Made by a program: the position numbers and the translations under genes. From Serinus canaria (taxonomy: Eukaryota > Chordata > Aves > Passeriformes > Fringillidae): a DNA stretch of 64,000 nucleotides. Numbering within the stretch: the first letter of the stretch is position 1; the number at the start of each line of letters is the position of its first letter. The notes below the pieces were generated by a model. The model had not been told where the DNA came from and did no database searches. It saw nothing but the letters and a program-made list of their open reading frames with translations. The stretch is from contig NC_066313.1 in NCBI RefSeq assembly GCF_022539315.1, positions 36,121,059-36,185,058 of the forward strand, in the 5' to 3' direction. Below are positions 31,011 through 45,603 of the stretch, piece after piece.

Positions 31011-31353
31011 CCCTGGGAGCCGGCACTGGGGGCTGGACAGAGCCCGGCGGGGACAGCGACCCTGGGAGCCGGCACTGGGAGCTGGACAGAGCCCGGCGGG
31101 GACAGCGACCCTGGGAGCCGGCACTGGGAGCTGGACAGAGCCCGGCGGGGACAGCGACCCTGGGAGCCGGCACTGGGAGCTGGACAGAGCCCGGCGGGGA
31201 CAGCGACCCTGGGAGCCGGCACTGGGAGCTGGACAGAGCCCGGCGGGGACAGCGACCCTGGGAGCCGGCACTGGGAGCTGGACAGAGCCCGGCGGGGACA
31301 GCGACCCTGGGAGCCGGCACTGGGAGCTGGACAGAGCCCGGCGGGGACAGCGA
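31011..31353. repeat. 49-bp GC-rich minisatellite, seven copies
   Basis: The unit begins CCCTGGGAGCCGGCACTGGG and ends CCCGGCGGGGACAGCGA; copies start at 31011, 31060, 31109, 31158, 31207, 31256 and 31305. They are almost identical: copy 1 has GGGGGCTGG where the others have GGGAGCTGG. A partial unit precedes at about 30985. 49 is not a multiple of three, and the unit lacks stops in most frames, which explains long open frames on both strands (up to 270 codons). These are not genes. The array lies 240-585 bp upstream of the ankyrin start codon. Confidence 0.97.
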
Positions 31354-32378
31354 CCGTGGAACGCGCCCCGGCGTCACACACGGGACCCACCCGCCCCGGG
31401 CACGGCCGGCTCGGCGGGGAAGGCGGGAGCTGGGATAACACCGCCTGTAGTAGCAAAATCACAGCGTTTCAGTCAGCCTGAGACCTCCCCTTATTGAGAA
31501 AGAAGCGCTCATATATACTCATTGTAGATCATGAAGAAGTATGAGCTATAATAATGAAGGATGTTAGCCCAGATGAAAAAAAAAATAAATAACAGAACTG
31601 ACATAGTGCTGGTTCCCAGGAGACTCTGTTTTCCCCTCGGCAGACAGCCCTCTGGAAATAATCTGTTCAAGCTTCCTCTAAGCCAGGGGCAGGCTTTTGA
31701 ATAGGAGGCAGGCTGGAAGTCTCCCGTGGTTTACCATCTCCTAATCCCAGCGATCAATAGTTAATTGTATTTCTATCCTCTTCAATCCATTGATCATTTT
31801 ATGTTAAAACATTAGCTAATTAATGACTACCTTTGAACACCAGAGTTAGACTCATTAAGTTCATTTTGAATAAATCAATAACTGAGACAAAATTCCTGGT
31901 GGTTTGGGCAGCCTTTAAAAGGGGTAATTTAGAAAATGAGTTTTCAATTACTCCATTCTAGCAGTTGGCAAGAACTCAAAAAATAAGCTGAGTCTCAACT
32001 GAGGCCATAAACACTTTTATAGAAACACTGAAGTCAGATGTTCAAGGGAATTCAGCCCCCCAAATTCCCAGCCTTTTTAAAAATCTGCCTACTCTCCTGG
32101 CATTAAAATACATCACTTCAGAGGCAAAAACTCTGAGCCCTCTATCATGAGCAGGAGGGGTGCTGTTCACTACATATACTCAGACAAAGAGGAAACAAAT
32201 TATTTCCTGAAGAAAAAGACATTTTAAGAAATTATTTTGCATTTCCTCTTCCATCTATTAGGAAAAAACGGTGGATGGCAGGTGGAAGAAAATTGCAAGG
32301 ACAGAAAATAACTCTTTAGGGAAATGCTAATACCCCACAATACACAACATATACACTGATTTATTTTCTTTTTCTTTC

Positions 32379-32404
32379 TTTTTTTTTTTTTTTTTTTTTT
32401 TTTT
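32379..32404. repeat. Poly(T) tract
   Basis: About 26 T residues after a TTTCTTTTTCTTTC lead. It could be a reversed poly(A) tail of a retrocopy, but no recognisable gene sequence lies to its right. Confidence 0.9.
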
Positions 32405-34690
32405 ACCTAAAAGGTCATTGTAAAGGTTATAATAATGTAAATGAAAGATTAAAGTCTTGATTGCTTTAATACTTAACTGCTAAATCCTGTTAATAGGGAA
32501 GATATGTCTGGCTTCTTTTTCTAAAGCTTTTCATGCCTGATTTTCAAATTACGTGGTAAAAATTCACCAGAGCCAAATGCAAGGGCCCTACTGAGGGACA
32601 GGAATGAGTTAGGCCACTGGTTGGTCATAAAATAATTCCCTAGTAAATGACCATCAAATTGTTCAAAGGAACAATTTTCATTCACAAAAATCAGGAGCCA
32701 GATTTTGACTAGCTAGATAAAAGTCAGAGCCCTTAACTGTGAAGTATTCTTCTAAGCCTCAAAAGAAGGCATGGACTTTGGATGCTAGCTTCTCAAAAGC
32801 TTCAAGAGACAAGACCTCTTGAAAAGCTTGAAGAGACAATACCAACAGAGTCTTTTACTTGCATGGATTAATCCTTCACCAGTTATAAGAATAGAAGTTG
32901 TTCTGGTGGATATGCTAGAATCCCACTTAGTGATTATATCAGCAAGCAGTACAGAAAAACACCCCCCACTGCAATGGCTGTTATTCTGTCCCCTAGAGAC
33001 ACCCTGCCCGAGCCAAAGTGTCACCCAAATGCAATCTTGTTTCACTGAATGCCATCGACAGTGCTGCAATAATTATCCAGACTGGAGGCAATTCCATTCA
33101 TTCAATCTTGCATTTCATTCACACAGCCCAGCCTAAAGCACATCTTTGCAAATGTTGTGTTTGATGCTATCCCAGCACACTGTCCACCCAGCATTCAGAA
33201 TTAAGCAGACTAATTGAAATAGCAAGCAAAACCCCCAATTAATTGTTAATGCCTCCTCATGATTTCTGAGAGTCATGGTGGTTTTCTGCTGCCAGTAATT
33301 GGTTTCTTGCAGGGAAATAGACACCTGAAGTGGCACAGGCCATTTCATCTGACTGCTGGCACACTGGTCATTAGCAGGACTTGAAACTATTTAGACATGC
33401 AAGTAATAGGGTGCTGCTATCAAATGTCCACTATAGTCACTGGGTATCGTGTAAGAACATAGGAGCTTTCATATTTAGCATGTGGCAAAAAAAAAAAACA
33501 AAACAACACTCTCACAAACTTGCTGCATGTAAGGTTCCCTGATTCTAACAGCACATCCTATCACCAGTGTTTGCCAGCCACCATTCACTGGTGTAGCTCA
33601 AAGAAAGCAGCAGGGTTTGCTCCCAGCCATCACCTGAATCTCTTAGTGATTGTTAGATTTCATCCTGCTTGATGAACAGATTAGTTCTGTGCATTGGAAT
33701 TACTCTACACTTTTGCTCAGAGAATTTATTTATCATTCTCAGAGCATCAGAAGTAATCAATTCGATGATTTTTTTGCCCTTTTATCCCTCATAATCCTTT
33801 TTCACCTCATTCCAGAAATGCATTTTCATCTGAAATTTGCACCCAAAGTTCTACTGGGACCATCCACAGAGTACCAAGCTTGTAAAGACAGCACAATATC
33901 AGCCTTGATATTTTTCTTCATTGTAGACGAAACTAAAATGACTGTTTAGTATTTTTCATCACTTGCATGCCAATAGAGTATCAGTTCTTATGTATTGGCC
34001 CTTTGGTGTTTTTATCTTCCCTCTTTATTCACATTTCTTCCCAGGCTTTTGAATTATCTGATCACAATACCTGTGCAGGCTGGGATCCCTCTGAGATGCA
34101 CAGCCATTGGGAGATGCCTGCTCTCAGGACATAGCCTGTTGCATACTCCTTTAGGCAACTCCTTAGCTGCTAACTACATCCTGTCTCCTCCAACAACTCC
34201 TGTTTATGAAGGAACTTCCATCATGTGCTTACCTCCATGGTTTGAAGCTTAAAGAACTTTAGCACCCTAACGTTGCTGGTGGGATAAATGCTGCAATTGC
34301 CTTCCAGCCAGAAACAGTCTCAAGAAGAAAAGCTTAGAGAAGCTGGCAGAGAGGGAGATTACAAACTTCCTCTGAGCCAGGTCACAGTCTCATAGCACTT
34401 TCCTTCTACCAGTGTACAAGAAAAAGACATTTTGGAGAGGAAGTGTCACTACTACAAGACACTTTCCTGATTTGGGTCCCTTTCTTCCTATGGACAACCT
34501 TGTGCTGTTTTTTTAAATCATCTTCAAGAAAGCATTTAAGTAAAGTTAGGACACAAGTTATTTAGGTAAAAGTGGCAGTACTGAGCTGTTGCAGGACACC
34601 AGACGAATGGCTGGCTGGCTCCCAAAATCCAGGTGGGGAAGTGGTGGGAGCACAGGGGCAGCCGTGAGTGGGTGGGGCAGTGCCCCCTGC

Positions 34691-34692
<2 letters not shown>

Positions 34693-34726
<34 letters not shown>

Positions 34727-34738
34727 TGTGTGTGTGTG
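34693..34738. repeat. (TG)n microsatellite
   Basis: TG repeats from 34693, interrupted once by CT near 34725. The open frames of Cys/Val or His/Thr runs on each strand here are by-products of the repeat. Confidence 0.95.
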
Positions 34739-37700
34739 CACGACCAGCCCCAGAGCCCACGCTGCCAAGAACAGCCCTGGTCTGCTGTAGTGCAGGAACA
34801 AGATTCAATTGGCATAGGCTTGCCTGACAGAGAACCATGGACATAGTGAAATAATAAAACTCAGCATAATTTTACAGTTAAACCTGGCATTTTTTTGTCT
34901 TCCAAATTAAACTATTCTATGTGAAGCATTCTGCAATAAAGTCATGTTTATGAGGGCTTATCACATAAAACTGCTCAATACTCACAGGCCGTTGGTGAGC
35001 TGTGCTCCGTTTCATCTGCATTTTGTCTTTCCTCTTCTTTGGGTGGGTGGTTGAGATGAAGTGACTCACCACTGGACACCTTGAAATATCTTCAACAGAC
35101 AGAAAGAAAGCTAATTTAATTTAAAATGACAGGAACAGTAGGTTTACCTGTCTAATCTGATTTATTAGTGCTCCCCTGCCAACTAGTTTGGATAAGGTTC
35201 CAACCACATGAGCACCTTCATTTGCTTGGTCTCCTACAGACATTTAAGAAGATCGTCCTTTCTATGGATTTTGTCATATGTGACAAACACAGTGAATTCC
35301 CTTTCTTCTTTTTTTTCCAGTTGGTCCTTAAGAGACAGAGCACACAGTTAATTTGGGACATTTAAAGAACAAAGATAAACACTGGTTTAAGTCCACTTTC
35401 TCTGAAAGACTTTTTTTCTTCCCTGGAATTATGTCTATACAAAGGTTTCTTACAAAGGAAATTCATAACAGACACGCAGAGGGATACTAAAAGGGTGAGC
35501 AGGATTTGCCTTCAAACATCCCTAATTCAACAACTGAATGCTGCTCAGGGGGAAAGGACTGCAGAAAATGGACAGGTTATTACCATGCAAACCTGTCATA
35601 CAGTACTGCCATTGTCACTAAGAAAGCAAAAGCTTTGTACTGAGCTCTTCAAGCCTCAGAGGAAGGGCTTGCCCTAGACAAGCTTTCCTTGACCTGTACA
35701 ACCTGCACAAGGTAAACAAGCAGAGCCAGCCAAACCTGGCTTTAGGGGTAACTGAGAGAACAAAGAGTGAATACTTCTAACACATGTAAAATGCATCATA
35801 CATTGTATATTCACATGTAATGTGGAGCTGCAGAGCAATCAAAAAAGAGTAAGGTGCAAACATATGTTAGCAAATACATAAATGTGGCTCCATGTGTGTC
35901 TTGAATTGGGGGTGAGGAAAACACCACCATGAAAATCCTGCACTCCAGATGCTGGCAGTGGGCTAAAGCTCCCCCTTCACCATCAACCACCAAAACAAAA
36001 CCATCGAACTTAGGAGTCAGAGGAGCTGGGAAAGAGGGAGACAGAAGGGGTCTAGAAACTAAATAGGGTGAGACTAATAATTGTAAATGTATAGTTATCA
36101 TTATTATAATATTATTGAAGTTTTTATGCATTGAAGCATTTTTCTTTCTTATATAATTATTTGGTCTGAGCTATTATTTGCTCCTTGGATTAGACTGTTA
36201 ATATTTCAATCACACCAGCAATAAATTCTTGTTTTATATAAATTTCTTCTGACGTTACCTCTGTCCTATGCACTCCCTATCCCTTCTTCATCCTTTGCTC
36301 CTCCCATTGCACCATCCAGAGTGGTGGCCACACTGAAAATGAACCAATGTGAAAGACAGGTTTTTTCCAGTGATTTGTTCTGGGAGGGTTGATCAACTTT
36401 GCAAACACCATCAGAGTGAAGGGAAGATTACTACCTGCTTTAAAAAAGCTGGAGGTCTACACAGTTTTACTATCTGAGCGACATTATAATTTCAAAACTA
36501 TCTCATTCCAACAGAATGTAAAATGCAATAATAACTACCTGTGAAATTTCTATGGCTATGTCCTGACAGCAGTACAGCAGCAGCGGTTTTTCCCTACTCT
36601 TATTTATTCCTCCTTATTATATATATGCATTTTCCTGATTATTTTAACTATAAAACTAGCCACATTCCAGGAAACAAGAATTTTAAAGCCGATTATATCT
36701 GGAGTGGGACAGTGATTGAAATGAAAATTGTGTTTTCAATGTAGACTTTCTTAAAAATTACCATTCTTTGAGTTTTCATACCTCAGTGCTTAGGGCAGGA
36801 TGGAGAGTAAATACTACATATACAGAAACATAGAATTAATTCTTAAATTTTTCCCCTTATCTAAAACATATTTCTGCAGCATATCATACACACTAATTCT
36901 AGCCCAAATATTCAGATATTCAGTACTGTTTTTCTTGATGTGTGTTCCCAGAAAGGAAAGCTGGAGGATGTAGGAAATCTACCAAGATAAACTAATGTAT
37001 AAGATGATTTGCAATAGATTAGCCATTTAAGCAGGAAATTTAAGAGATGTCTGAAATACCTGTGCAGGGTAATTTTTAAAGACATCTACCTCACAAGAAG
37101 TAAAGAATTAAAGGTATGCAGGCAGCAGCTGCGCACTCCTCTGCGAAGAGATTATAGTTTTGTTCTTTGCTTATTCAGCAATTAAAGAGGTCTTAGTCAT
37201 TTAAAGTCTTCTTATAAGCACAGTCACCACAGGACAAGCAAATATTTCATAGCTCTTTATGCTCTAAATCAGTCTCATCCTGAGCTTTTGGGTTATTCTG
37301 GTCTAAAGAAGGCTGCAGCCTTGCACATGATGCCAGCGATTATCCCAAAGCATACGGTCATGCTGAAGCTTCACATCTCTGTAGCGTTCCAGTTCCAGTT
37401 GAGGCTACAGAAACCTGGATCCAATGCAGATGAATGCTACCCACAAGCCAAGATATTTATGTCCAAGTTTCCTGCAGTTTAAGGCATTAATTTCTTCCTT
37501 CTGTAATATTTAGAACATTTTCGTCCTCAGCCTGGGATTACATTTTTGGAAAAAATACAGTCCTAAACCTGCAACCCCAATTTTGGCTACTCTTTCCTTT
37601 TTAATAATTTCTGTATTGGCAAAGTGTAGGAATTGGGCATTTAAAGCATCTTTTAAGGGTAGGAGCTGGATTTTCAGAACCAGAGCAAGTAATCATTTGT

Positions 37701-40700
37701 CAAAGTCATATGTTTTTATAAATGTGTTTTGTTTCTGGCTCTCAGTGTTGTATTTTCTATGGCTCACCAGTACTTTATGGTTCTGCTCAACCCAAGTACT
37801 GCTCAAGACAGATGGAGTGCTGGGTTAGTGCAAATTCTTCATCTGACCCCAGTTCAATATCAGCAAAATTATCCATGGCCCTAGAGAAAAAGAAAATCCA
37901 AACTGCTCTTCATATGAGTGCTTTGAAAACAGCATTTTGGACATGCTGGGAATACCTGAGCCCATCAAGGCAATTCATCTCCCCTCATCACTATGTCTGA
38001 TGGTTTTTTTCACCATGGGTCTGCCAAAGGTGAGCTATTCTTTTTCAGAGCAATTTTTCCAGAGCAACCACCCCAGGAGCAGATAAGGATGCAAGCACAG
38101 AGCAGGCAAGGGATTAAACTCATCTTGTGGTCAGGAGCAGCTGTACAGAGAACACAACACATCCTAAAATTGTCAGGACTGTGGAACATATCCAAGATCA
38201 CCTGAGAAGCCCTGGACATGAGGGTTTTCTGTGACAAGGAGACATGGTTTGGCATATCACTCCTTTACACAAAGTTCCTAGGCTTAATCTGGATTTTGCC
38301 TCTTTGTCTTAGTAACAAGTATATTCTTATATAGGACCTGCTTCTGACAGTGTGGTGAAGGCCATAATAGAGAAGTCTCTATAAAATCACCTTCTCCAAA
38401 CAAGAAGCGAAATAACTCCTTTAAACTGTTAAGTCAGGAAATGAAAAAGTGTTTGTCATCTAATTTCAACTCTCCCACACGTACTTACAGTGAAGTCAGT
38501 GAAAGTTTAGGCATCTAAAGGCTATTTTGGATTGACTTCAGTGTTCTAACCTGTCAAGAAGGACAAAATTCTGTACTTCTCCAGTAAGAAGTGATCTCAT
38601 TGTAATCACTTATTTCTGCAATTACTTGTAGCTCATTAGGAGTGAGTTATTTCACTTATTTTTTATGTCTTACCCAGAAAACCCCACAAGGCAGCCAAAG
38701 GCAATAATCAGCAAAGAGACAGGCAAAATTAACTCTTGCTATAATAAATCATTTTCTGTTTGTTGAGTTTTAAGTTAGCTACTAATCTTCAGACTTTCTA
38801 TTGGCATGACTTCACCCAAACTTGTATTTTCATCCATTTAAGCATCCAGTAAAGTTTTTGGCAGAACTGACACTCCAGAACTTGTTGATCTACTCTTTGG
38901 GACTTACTTTCAGCTTACTCCTAACACAACTACATTAACTCAGCACTGTTTTATAATTCTTGAACCACACCTGGCTGTCCTGCCAATGACATTGTTAAAG
39001 ACAATGGCACTGTGAAACTACTGGTGAATCAATTCACAGCAACCCTCCTCTACAAACTGTGAAGTCAGGAAAAATTGTGCACAAAGTGCTACGAGAAATT
39101 GTCCTCAAATGGATTTTGTCACATCCAAAGGATGTTTTTACTACTCATGGCATGAAATGATGTGATGACTTCTTTACAGTAAGAATGTTTAAAACACTAC
39201 CAAAATATTTACTATGAATTAACCCAATGAAAAGCCCATCCTTTTTTTCCATGAGGTTGTGCATGACTTGATACTGTAAAATTTCTCAGCTCCCCTAATC
39301 CAGAACAGGTCACTATTTTAGCCTCTGACAACTCAAGGCCTGCATGGGTATTACTGAAAGTTCATGTCAGACTTGCTGCCTGCAGCATCCTGAATCCAGA
39401 AACTGACTTCTTTCAGCCCTGCACCCATGAGATCAAGCTCCAGTCAGGATGTTATCTCCACTGCTTTGTCCCCCCATCCTTAAAAATGTCTCCAGGCTAA
39501 TTCATTTTCCTTGTGATATACATGTGGAAAACCACTATTATCTCAGTTTCATCTCTGCTTATCTTCTTTGTGCTCCTTTGTGCTGAATGAGCCACTGATC
39601 CATGAAACCCTCTGGCTGCTCAGCACTGCTGCAGTCCTCACTCCCTCCCTCCTCTCCTTGGCCTTTGAACATTTGGCACTGCAGTAATCTTATTGCCAAC
39701 TCACCTGAAGAACATGAATCACCTCTCTTTCTCCCAAATCACTGTTAAAAAAAAAACAAAGGAGGGTGTTGCAATTACAGTAAATAATTGCTGGGGTGCT
39801 TTTTTTGTGTTTTTTGTTTTTGTTTTTGTTTTTTTTAGTTTTTCATTTCACTTTTCCTCTCTGTCCCTGAAATGAAATTCTTACAAGCTGTCATCTAGAA
39901 AGACCCTCCGTTTTTACTGTGCAATATACTTTGTCCATTTAGTTTTTGTCCAAAAACAAACACAGATGGTGATTTTTTCTTTTCAGAAAAGGATGGGATT
40001 TTAAAAAATGCCTGAACAGAAAGAATGCTTTGGGTATCACTGACAGATGGCCACAGCAAGAACGGTGAGAATTCAAAAGTGTTTTTGAGAGCAGGATAGG
40101 TCCCCATGCTTCCAGTGCTGAAAGCCAAGTGTCTGTCCCCTGCGATGTGTACAGTCAGCATCTGTTCCAGAGAGGAGTAAAACCCAGAAAGATCTGAACA
40201 GTTTGGGGAAATTCTGTCATTCTCACATGTGGTTTATAAAAACAAGACAAAGTTACCCTCTCTTTTTTTGTCAGGTTTTTTGTCTGGGTAATTGTTGTGA
40301 GAGTGTTGGGTTTTTTTTGTTTCTCACTGAATACATTTGGAAATGTTGACTTTTTATTTTGAGGTGCATCATCAGAATAAAAAATTATGAAATTCACAGT
40401 ATTGGCACGTAGGTATTTGTTTGTTTCATAGGGCACAGGTAAATCATTGCTAGAATGATTGTTAGGAGTCTTTCCAATTTTAATAACACTGTTCTTTCAG
40501 CTATTGCAATGCATAAGCAGTTCATCTGTCTTCATTGCCTTGCCTGACCATATCTTCTGGACTACTGTCAAAATATCCCCAGTGTCCTTGAAAAACCTCA
40601 TAGACAGACAATAATCAACACATTATCTGTGAGTCTCCAGGGACCCATATGCAGAAGTAAACAAAACAGATCCCTGGTAACAGAGATCCCCAGAGGAAAT

Positions 40701-42493
40701 GTGCTACAGAGAAATGCACTCCATTGTCTGTGATTCAAAAGTCAGTGCTTCAGAAAACAATACTACTGTTTTTAGCCATTAGAAGGACATTTTAGCTACA
40801 AGCAATCTGATTTTTTTTTTTTATTTCCTTCTGAAAAAAACTGTATTAAAAATTTTTATTACAAATTTAAGGCAAAAAAATCTTATGGTGATCTGAATCT
40901 CTTGACTATTTATATCAAGGACATGGATAACAAGTGGACAATTCTGATTGTATCCCGTGGAAGGCAGCAAGATATGTTCTAGCAAATCCTTTATGATGAA
41001 AATTTTCTGAGCAGAAATGGCTGTAACACTTTCTTGCCCATCCCTGTACTTCTCAGAAGTCAAATGATTTCCAGAAGGAGAGAAGAAAAAAAATAAAGTT
41101 CAGGATAAGACTGTGACATCTTAAACTTAAAAATATCCTCTCATTGAGACTGAGTTTAGAAAATAAACTTTTCCCCCCAAGCTGCACTATCCATGGCAAT
41201 TTTATGCTTTAAAAAACACAGCAGCCAAATACTAACTGCAATGCTTTTGGCTGTTCCTTCCCTCAGTCATACATCATTTAGCTTCCTTTCAGGAGGTGAA
41301 ACATCAGCTAATCTGAGGAAGGAAACAACTGGTTTGAAGCAATTGTTCCATGTAAGACTCCTTTTTTTGTATTCTCTCCTGTGCCATCATGGTACATCAA
41401 TAATTTATAGAGCATTTAATTACTCAGTAAAGCACAAGTGGGCATATTTTCCATAGCTATTCCAAGCACATCAACAAGGCCTTTCTCCCCTTAAGGCCTT
41501 GAAGTGTGTATAGTAATGGACTTATAAAACCTTCCCTAGAGTACCTTACTGCTCTTCCTTTATGTTCTTTTAATTTATTTTGGGCATGCTTTTTTTGTTT
41601 TGGTTTGGTTTTTTGAAAGGGGAATTTTTGGGCCAACCTAGACAATACTCTTACTGCTTTGACTTCATCCTTTCATATGGTGAGTACATTAATAAATAAT
41701 ATAGTGCTGACCTGCACTGAATGTTTTTTTTTAAAATCTCACTCAGGCTTCACAAGAAACAGAACATGGGCTTCTCAGGGAAAAAGAATCAGATGGCATT
41801 AGGCTGCTTCCTTGCTGATTTTGGCGAGACACCTGTAGACAGCCCATTCTTGGTATGGTCCATTCTTCCTTTCTGCAGGACCCTAGGAATGTGACCCACT
41901 GTCACACTCGTGCTCTGAATCACTCAAAATCTCAGCTTTTCCTTCCTGCAATGGGCCCTGACATTAGGTAAGGGTCAGGGCAACACCATTTCCATTTCTG
42001 CCTTATGATTTGAAGGCTCTTGGAGTGACAGGTTAACCCTCTGCGTTTCACTGAATTTTGTAAAATAAGCATGAAAAAACTTGTACCAACTACACAGAAG
42101 AGTGCCATGAGACTAATTATCAGTGTTTCTGAAGAACTGTTATGTCCTCAGGCCAGATGTCTTATTGGCAATGTTTCTTACTCTGTTAAGTTCCAATCTG
42201 AGCAGTAGGCACCAAATTCTTTCTCTCCTTAAGGCCACTGAGGACAGCAGACCAAGTTCTGCTCTCACATTTGTAACCCGAATCTCTTCAGGATTACAGT
42301 TAAAATTGAGACTTCTTTTACACCTGCAAAATCTTTTAGAAAAGCAAAAGAAGCCTACCAGTGACAAAAGTTGAGCTCCATCTGCCTAGCACACTGCTTG
42401 GCCCAGTTTCAAGTAATATCATACCCTACACCTGTGACACATTTTTTGTGTCTAAAAGTGACAAAGTTAGAGATAATGGAGGAAAATGTACTT

Positions 42494-42499
42494 TATATA

Positions 42500-42533
<34 letters not shown>
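42494..42533. repeat. (TA)n microsatellite
   Basis: TA repeats with one TTTA interruption near 42502. Confidence 0.95.
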
Positions 42534-42535
<2 letters not shown>

Positions 42536-44566
42536 CTATATTCTGCAGAATGAAAGCTACCTGAAGCTGGAAGCAGAATGCCAGAAATATGTGGAATAAG
42601 CACAGTGACAAAGAGAGAGAGACAGCAAAATCACCACAGAAAAGAGAGGTGTGTTCACCAGGGTTTTGGAGTGCTTGTCAGGGAGGGAAGATGGTTGCAA
42701 GAAGATTTTTGTTTTTATGAGTGATGAAGTTTTAAAAGAATGGGAAGACTCAGACATATTTAGAAAGGCTGCCAAGTTTGGCCCATCATTCAGTGTACCA
42801 AGCTATGAGCCCAGCCTTATCTATAAGAGAAGTTGGTGTAGAAGAATTCTCTGTTTTCCAGGCGCTTAGCAAAATAATGTTATGGAATTTTCATGCAGAT
42901 TTTCCACAGCTGAGATTTCCAGAAAATAAAAAAATCTGAACTTGTTTGGAAACAATGGGTTATTTCCCAAGCTCTAAGTGTGATGGGCTGCTTAGTAAAT
43001 GGAATCCCTGCTCTGCTCACACCCGGGTGTGTGCCAATCTTCTTGCTACTTCTGTCTTCTCTCCAGTATTGTTTAATTACAAATAAATTTGACACAATAG
43101 CACATTTTGGGTGGAAAAAAAAATCCCCAAACCACCCAATTCTGCAGAGGGAGCTCCATTGATTTTGGAGTAATGTTTACAATTTTTTTAATTTTCTGCA
43201 AGAAATTTCCCATATTATCACTGTATACAGGACACATCCCAAGCAGATGACATTTACAGCACTTGTCAACATTTTAAGACTCTTATTCAGGGAAAGTAAA
43301 TTAGAAACTGCATTTTGTTTTCCATTGAAATACTCAGTAGGAAGCCTTTCCAAATTACCTTTGGAAGATGCAGGTCCCTGTAAACACAGAGCTTTCTTTG
43401 GGACCACTGTGTTCTAGGATGATTACTTGGCTTGTTCATCTTGTTCCTGTATTTGGCCAAACAATTAGCTTGGCAACGTGCCATAGCTAAACTTTTCCTT
43501 GGGAAACTTACTGTTGTCTAAATGAATGTGCAATGAAAATATGTGAAATTTTAAATTGTAGCAAGAGAGAAAGGAGGTTAATGATTTTCCATGTTGCATT
43601 TTAAAAAAGCATCTCCTTGGTCTTGGTGTACAATGATATGCACTAATTGATTAAGTTGCTAAGTAAGCAAGATTTGAAAATGAAAAATGTAAATATAACC
43701 CCTGATGATCATTGAAGTGCAGGGGAGAATTTAGAGAGGAGAAGCATCCATTAGGTTCACCATCCTCACATGAAAAGACATTGCAGGACATATATATTTT
43801 CAGCAATGTTATTAATAATAGTGAAGTAAATGTGTCTTGAGAAAATGCAATTAAAAGTTAAATTGATTTGCTTATCCATTTTTTGCTTTCATGGCAACAC
43901 TTCTGGCTGCCCAGTAACTGTAGTGGAATCAAATGATTAATGCCCCGTTTTCATGGATGTCCTCTTCACTGCATATATGGAGATGACATTTAGATCTTAA
44001 AACATCCCTTGGGAATCTTCAGTATAGAACTATTAAATCTCATTGCAGTTCACTTTTCTGACCACTGAATCATCTTCCCTATCTCCTCTTTAAACACATG
44101 CCAGGCATTTTTCACCATGCTAAGCAGACACGTGGGTTTTGTACATCCTGATACACACACTTTCTCTTTTTTATGTATTATGGGGAGTCATGATTATACT
44201 TAGCAAGGTTCAAAACAACATTGATAAATAATCATGCCTAAGGTGACAGCTTAGGTAAAGATATCTGCACTGCCCACAAGAGAAAATAAGTGACATATAT
44301 TGCACATACATTGCTGTGTGGTTGGGGATTTTAGTTTGTTTGTTTGCCCTGAAAACCCCTTTAAAATACTTTTCCTATTTAATAGTTCAGGTTTACATGG
44401 CAAATTGATTTGATAAGGTGTAAATAAATCATTATGTATATCATCATGTATAATTATGTGCATGCTATGAAAGGCAACAAGAATTTACTGGAGACTCTTG
44501 AGCTTTCATGAGCTTGAGTGTCTCTTGATAACTTCTGCAGTGGTAGCTGAATTGGAGCCCTGCTGC

Positions 44567-44582
44567 AAAAAAAAAAAAAAAA
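44567..44582. repeat. Poly(A) tract
   Basis: Sixteen A residues at the left edge of a GC-richer stretch (44583-45000) that holds a plus-strand open frame of 111 codons (44611-44946). No protein family is recognised in it. Confidence 0.85.
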
Positions 44583-45565
44583 GGGACAGAGCAAAAAGGG
44601 AAGCAGCAAAGTGGAGAAAACGCTCAGCGAAGGCAGGATGCTGGTGAAAGAACAGAGCAGTCAGCACGACGTGCACTGGCACCAAACAGCACAGCAGTGT
44701 GTCCCACCCACTGAAAGCAGAGGGTTTCAGCACCTCCAGATGCCAGTGCATGCTGGAGTGGCAGCTACAGCCCACGGGGAAAACCTACGGTGTCAGGTAT
44801 CCTACAAAAAGGACCTTGAGGCCCAAAGAGTGGGTAGAAACTCACACAACCACTTCTTGCAACTCCCACTTCACAGTACAGAGCAATGTCTCATGTCCAC
44901 TTGTGTTTGTCCTCTACAAGTGAGCTTGGCCCCAAGGACAGCCTGAGGATGCCCAAGATGGTGCAGATTCTCTGGGACACCACCTCAAATAATCACAGTG
45001 GAAACTCAAAGGTGCAGCTCATCGGAACAGACTTCCATACAGACAGTACTTGAATCTCCCCTCTGGAAATCGCTCCAGTTATTTACTTCAAAAGAGAAAA
45101 ATCTCTGAGAATGCACAAATCAGATCTGAGACGTTTCAAGAAAGAGTGAAGATGATATCATGACCAATGAGATATAAAACCAATACAGTTAAATGGATAG
45201 TTGCTGCTTTTTAAAAAATTATTATTACTCCCTGTTTATTATATCCTTGTTTTCAATTTTAGCTGCAGTTAAATTAATTTTTATTATGCATTAATTTATT
45301 TGAAATTTGAGAATAATTTATCAGAGGAATATTTATTGCACTTTAAATAAGATTATCATAACAGGGTAAGATTTCCTATCCAATGATGACTAAAAATACT
45401 GTGGTTATCACTTTGCAATGAGCATTGCACCATTTAATTTGAAACCTGGAATTACCTAGGAGAAAGGACTGCAACTTGAACACATCAATAAACTCCCAGA
45501 AATAAAACATAAGATACAAGAGGCCCATGAAATAATGATGTTCAAACTTTTCTTATTACTGACTG

Positions 45566-45566
<1 letters not shown>

Positions 45567-45600
<34 letters not shown>
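45567..45600. repeat. (GAT)n microsatellite
   Basis: About eleven perfect GAT units. No coding exon is evident around it, so it is not read as a poly-Asp tract. Confidence 0.95.

Positions 45601-45603
<3 letters not shown>

Larger units (their letters stand above)
30650..31445 (-). promoter_or_regulatory. CpG-rich promoter region of the ankyrin gene
   Basis: From about 30650 to 31440 the GC content and CG dinucleotide count rise sharply against AT-rich flanks. The block covers exon 1 with its start codon and ends about 670 bp upstream of it. CpG-rich start regions of this kind are typical of vertebrate genes. No clear TATA box is visible near the start codon. It contains a 40-bp duplication and a 49-bp minisatellite, listed separately. 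The transcription start is not determined. Confidence 0.75.

Noticed and set aside
30626..31497. Long open frames (up to 270 codons) on both strands in the GC-rich block
   Set aside because: They are produced by the stop-free 49-bp minisatellite and a 40-bp duplication. The protein would be the same repeat in different frames, with no domain.
34558..34846. Cys/Val- and His/Thr-rich open frames
   Set aside because: They are translations of the (TG)n microsatellite.
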